This document shows positions 20,599 through 22,084 of a stretch of DNA of 22,084 bases, piece after piece. Within the stretch, counting starts at the first letter, position 1, and the number at the start of each line of letters is the position of its first letter. This stretch comes from Polysphondylium violaceum (taxonomy: Eukaryota; Evosea; Eumycetozoa; Dictyosteliales; Dictyosteliaceae), in assembly GCA_000277445.1 (NCBI GenBank), contig AJWJ01000403.1, positions 1 through 22,084 of the forward strand, given 5' to 3'. A program made the position numbers and the translations under genes. The notes under the pieces were generated by a model. That model searched no databases and was not told the DNA's origin. It worked only from the letters and a program-made list of their open reading frames with translations.

Positions 20599-22084
20599 TT
20601 AGTTGTCAATGATTTCCAAAGTGTATAAATTACGAGTATCACCTCCAACAACTTCAGCTTCAAAATAAACTGAACCTGGGTTTTCAAATTTGTATTGTTT
20701 ACTGACAAACTCAGCCATTGGGCCAGAGGTTGATTCAAAGAGTTTTTTGTAGGCAACATTTTCAGAATGTGATTTAGTTGCAACCTCTCTACTGGAATCC
20801 GGATTTTCAGCTTTTTTACCTTCTGGAATTTCTCTAATTACCATTTTAATTTGAGCATTTGAATCAATGTTGGCTAATACCTATATGTGGAATGTGATTA
20901 ATAATTATTATGATAAATTAACCTTAATATACAAATACATACTCTAAAAGTTAGATTTTTTGGTTCAGTGAAATAAAAGCATTTAAAGAATAAACCATTG
21001 CTCAAAGCTGAATTCATTCCTCTAGTACCAGTGACTGAATTGACTGAATTCTTACCATCTTCTGTTGGTCCAAAGCCACCTCTCATACAATTCATTTTTG
21101 AGAAATCAGCAATATAGATTCTATTTGATACTGGAAGACGGTATTCATAGTCCCCAAAATCAAGATCAAGAGGTGCAAAAATTCCCTCTCCAGAATCTAT
21201 TTTCTCTACTTTCCCTTCTTTGGTTGTTGGTTGGAGCCAAATTTGATTGAGATTGTAACGAGTGGGATCAGCATAGGTCATTTCAGCCAATATTGGTCTA
21301 TAATCACATTTGAATTGTGTTGGTATGTATCCCATATAACTGAGCCCATTTTCATCTATAATCATCGTTTGTCTTTCAAATCTATAATCTCTAGGAGGAT
21401 TGAGCTTTTTAAAGAATTTACTATAATATGTATGAGCCAATTCAATTGTGTTATGGGCTTTATGTGCCACAGATGTGATCTTTTCATCACCATAGACAGT
21501 TTCTTCTGGAAGACCCCAATCAATACCAAAGAAATGAGTATCACGCAAGAATGCAATATACATAACTACTGTTTGGAGATATAATTTGCAAAGTAAGTCA
21601 ATTTTGTCTTCTCGACTAAAGAAAATCAAACATTCCAATAATAAATTTCTAAATGTACTATATTGAATAAAATTAAAAGTATTAATAATAATTATAATAA
21701 TAAAACATAAAAGAGAATGATTAAATAACTGAGATACATACGCATGATTTGCAGCCATATACCTCAGAACAGAATCTGGAGTTGGTTTACCAGCTTTCTT
21801 ATTCTTGTCATAGATGTATTCTATTTCAGCAAAACCTGAACCGGCAGAGCATAACGATTCAAACTTTGAATGACAAAACTTTACAATTTCGTCATCGATT
21901 TTCTTATCCATTTTGTTTTCCATATCAGTAATGAGTTTTTTCATTCTCTTTTCAAAATCTTCTTTACGGAGATATGGATCTTCTTGTGGGAATAGTCTAT
22001 AATAATATTATTATTCAATGTTAATAGGGATTCATTTTTAAAAATATAAATATGTAAAAAGGTACAAACTTATTCCAAAAAACT
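20599..22084 (-). CDS. Protein of unknown family, 5' end outside window
   Basis: Four exons on the minus strand: 22084-22070 (partial), 21996-21742, 21657-20943 and 20880-20599. All junctions are GT..AG with GTATGT or GTTTGT donors and keep frame, giving about 421 residues in the window. The sequence is dense, mixed and free of homopolymer runs, which suggests a folded, conserved protein. The first part is helical and charged (PYLRKEDFEKRMKKL, then Met/Lys/Asp-rich). The middle has Trp/Tyr/Pro-rich blocks such as DTHFFGIDWGLPEE, PPRDYRFERQT and FGDYEYRLPVSN, and a Gly-rich MRGGFGP. The last about 100 residues look like a beta-sandwich (alternating hydrophobic strands, GSVYFEAEVVGG then LYTLEIIDN at the end). 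No signal peptide can be judged without the start. No catalytic motif recognised and I do not assign a function. Confidence 0.85.

Noticed and set aside
1-22084. Transposons, virus-like elements, tRNA/rRNA genes, CRISPR arrays or bacterial-type operons
   Set aside because: No reverse transcriptase, integrase, transposase or capsid-like protein text, no long terminal repeats, no tRNA box pattern and no regular spacer array were seen; same-strand genes have their own promoters and introns.

Overview
The window reads as nuclear DNA of a dictyostelid social amoeba, species not determined. The evidence is very AT-rich spacers, dense genes on both strands, short AT-rich GT..AG introns of about 50-140 nt, long runs of Asn, Gln and Ser, acidic low-complexity tails, and TATA plus oligo-dT stretches ahead of genes. 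No transposon, virus-like element, rRNA, tRNA or CRISPR array was found.

Layout, left to right. (1) 1-2450, plus: 3' part of a Gln-rich coiled-coil gene. (2) 2737-2925, plus: single-exon COX17, the mitochondrial copper chaperone. (3) 3288-5426, plus: a compact five-exon XRN-family 5'-3' exoribonuclease with all seven catalytic acidic residues. (4) 5583-6367, minus: a two-exon unknown protein with an Asn run and an acidic Ser-rich tail, convergent with the XRN gene. (5) 6368-8320: a long spacer with CACCC/GTGGG boxes, small tandem repeats and a 13-bp stem that may be an RNA. (6) 8321-8671: the spliced 3' part of a small coiled-coil gene without a visible start, possibly a gene relic. (7) 9091-15236, plus, with probable coding continuation to 15571: a five-exon ELYS/AHCTF1-like nucleoporin with a very long acidic C-terminal region. 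(8) 15647-19952, minus: a three-exon C2CD5/CDP138 homologue, convergent with ELYS. (9) 20599-22084, minus: the 3' part of a four-or-more-exon gene of unknown family.

The genes do not form a visible pathway. They cover respiratory-chain assembly (COX17), RNA decay (XRN), nuclear pore and chromatin (ELYS) and calcium/membrane traffic (C2CD5). This is normal eukaryotic gene order rather than an operon or island.

The observations most worth checking are a possible PP1-docking pair (SALK plus VRF) and a SUMO-interaction-like motif in ELYS; a reading-frame switch confined to about 20 bases at the ELYS 3' end; sharp codon-composition changes inside single exons; a hairpin between the coiled-coil gene and COX17; the 13-bp stem at 8142-8214; and two conserved-looking proteins with no recognised family. 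I saw no clear previously undescribed multi-gene system. Exon boundaries were read by hand from splice consensus and frame continuity.
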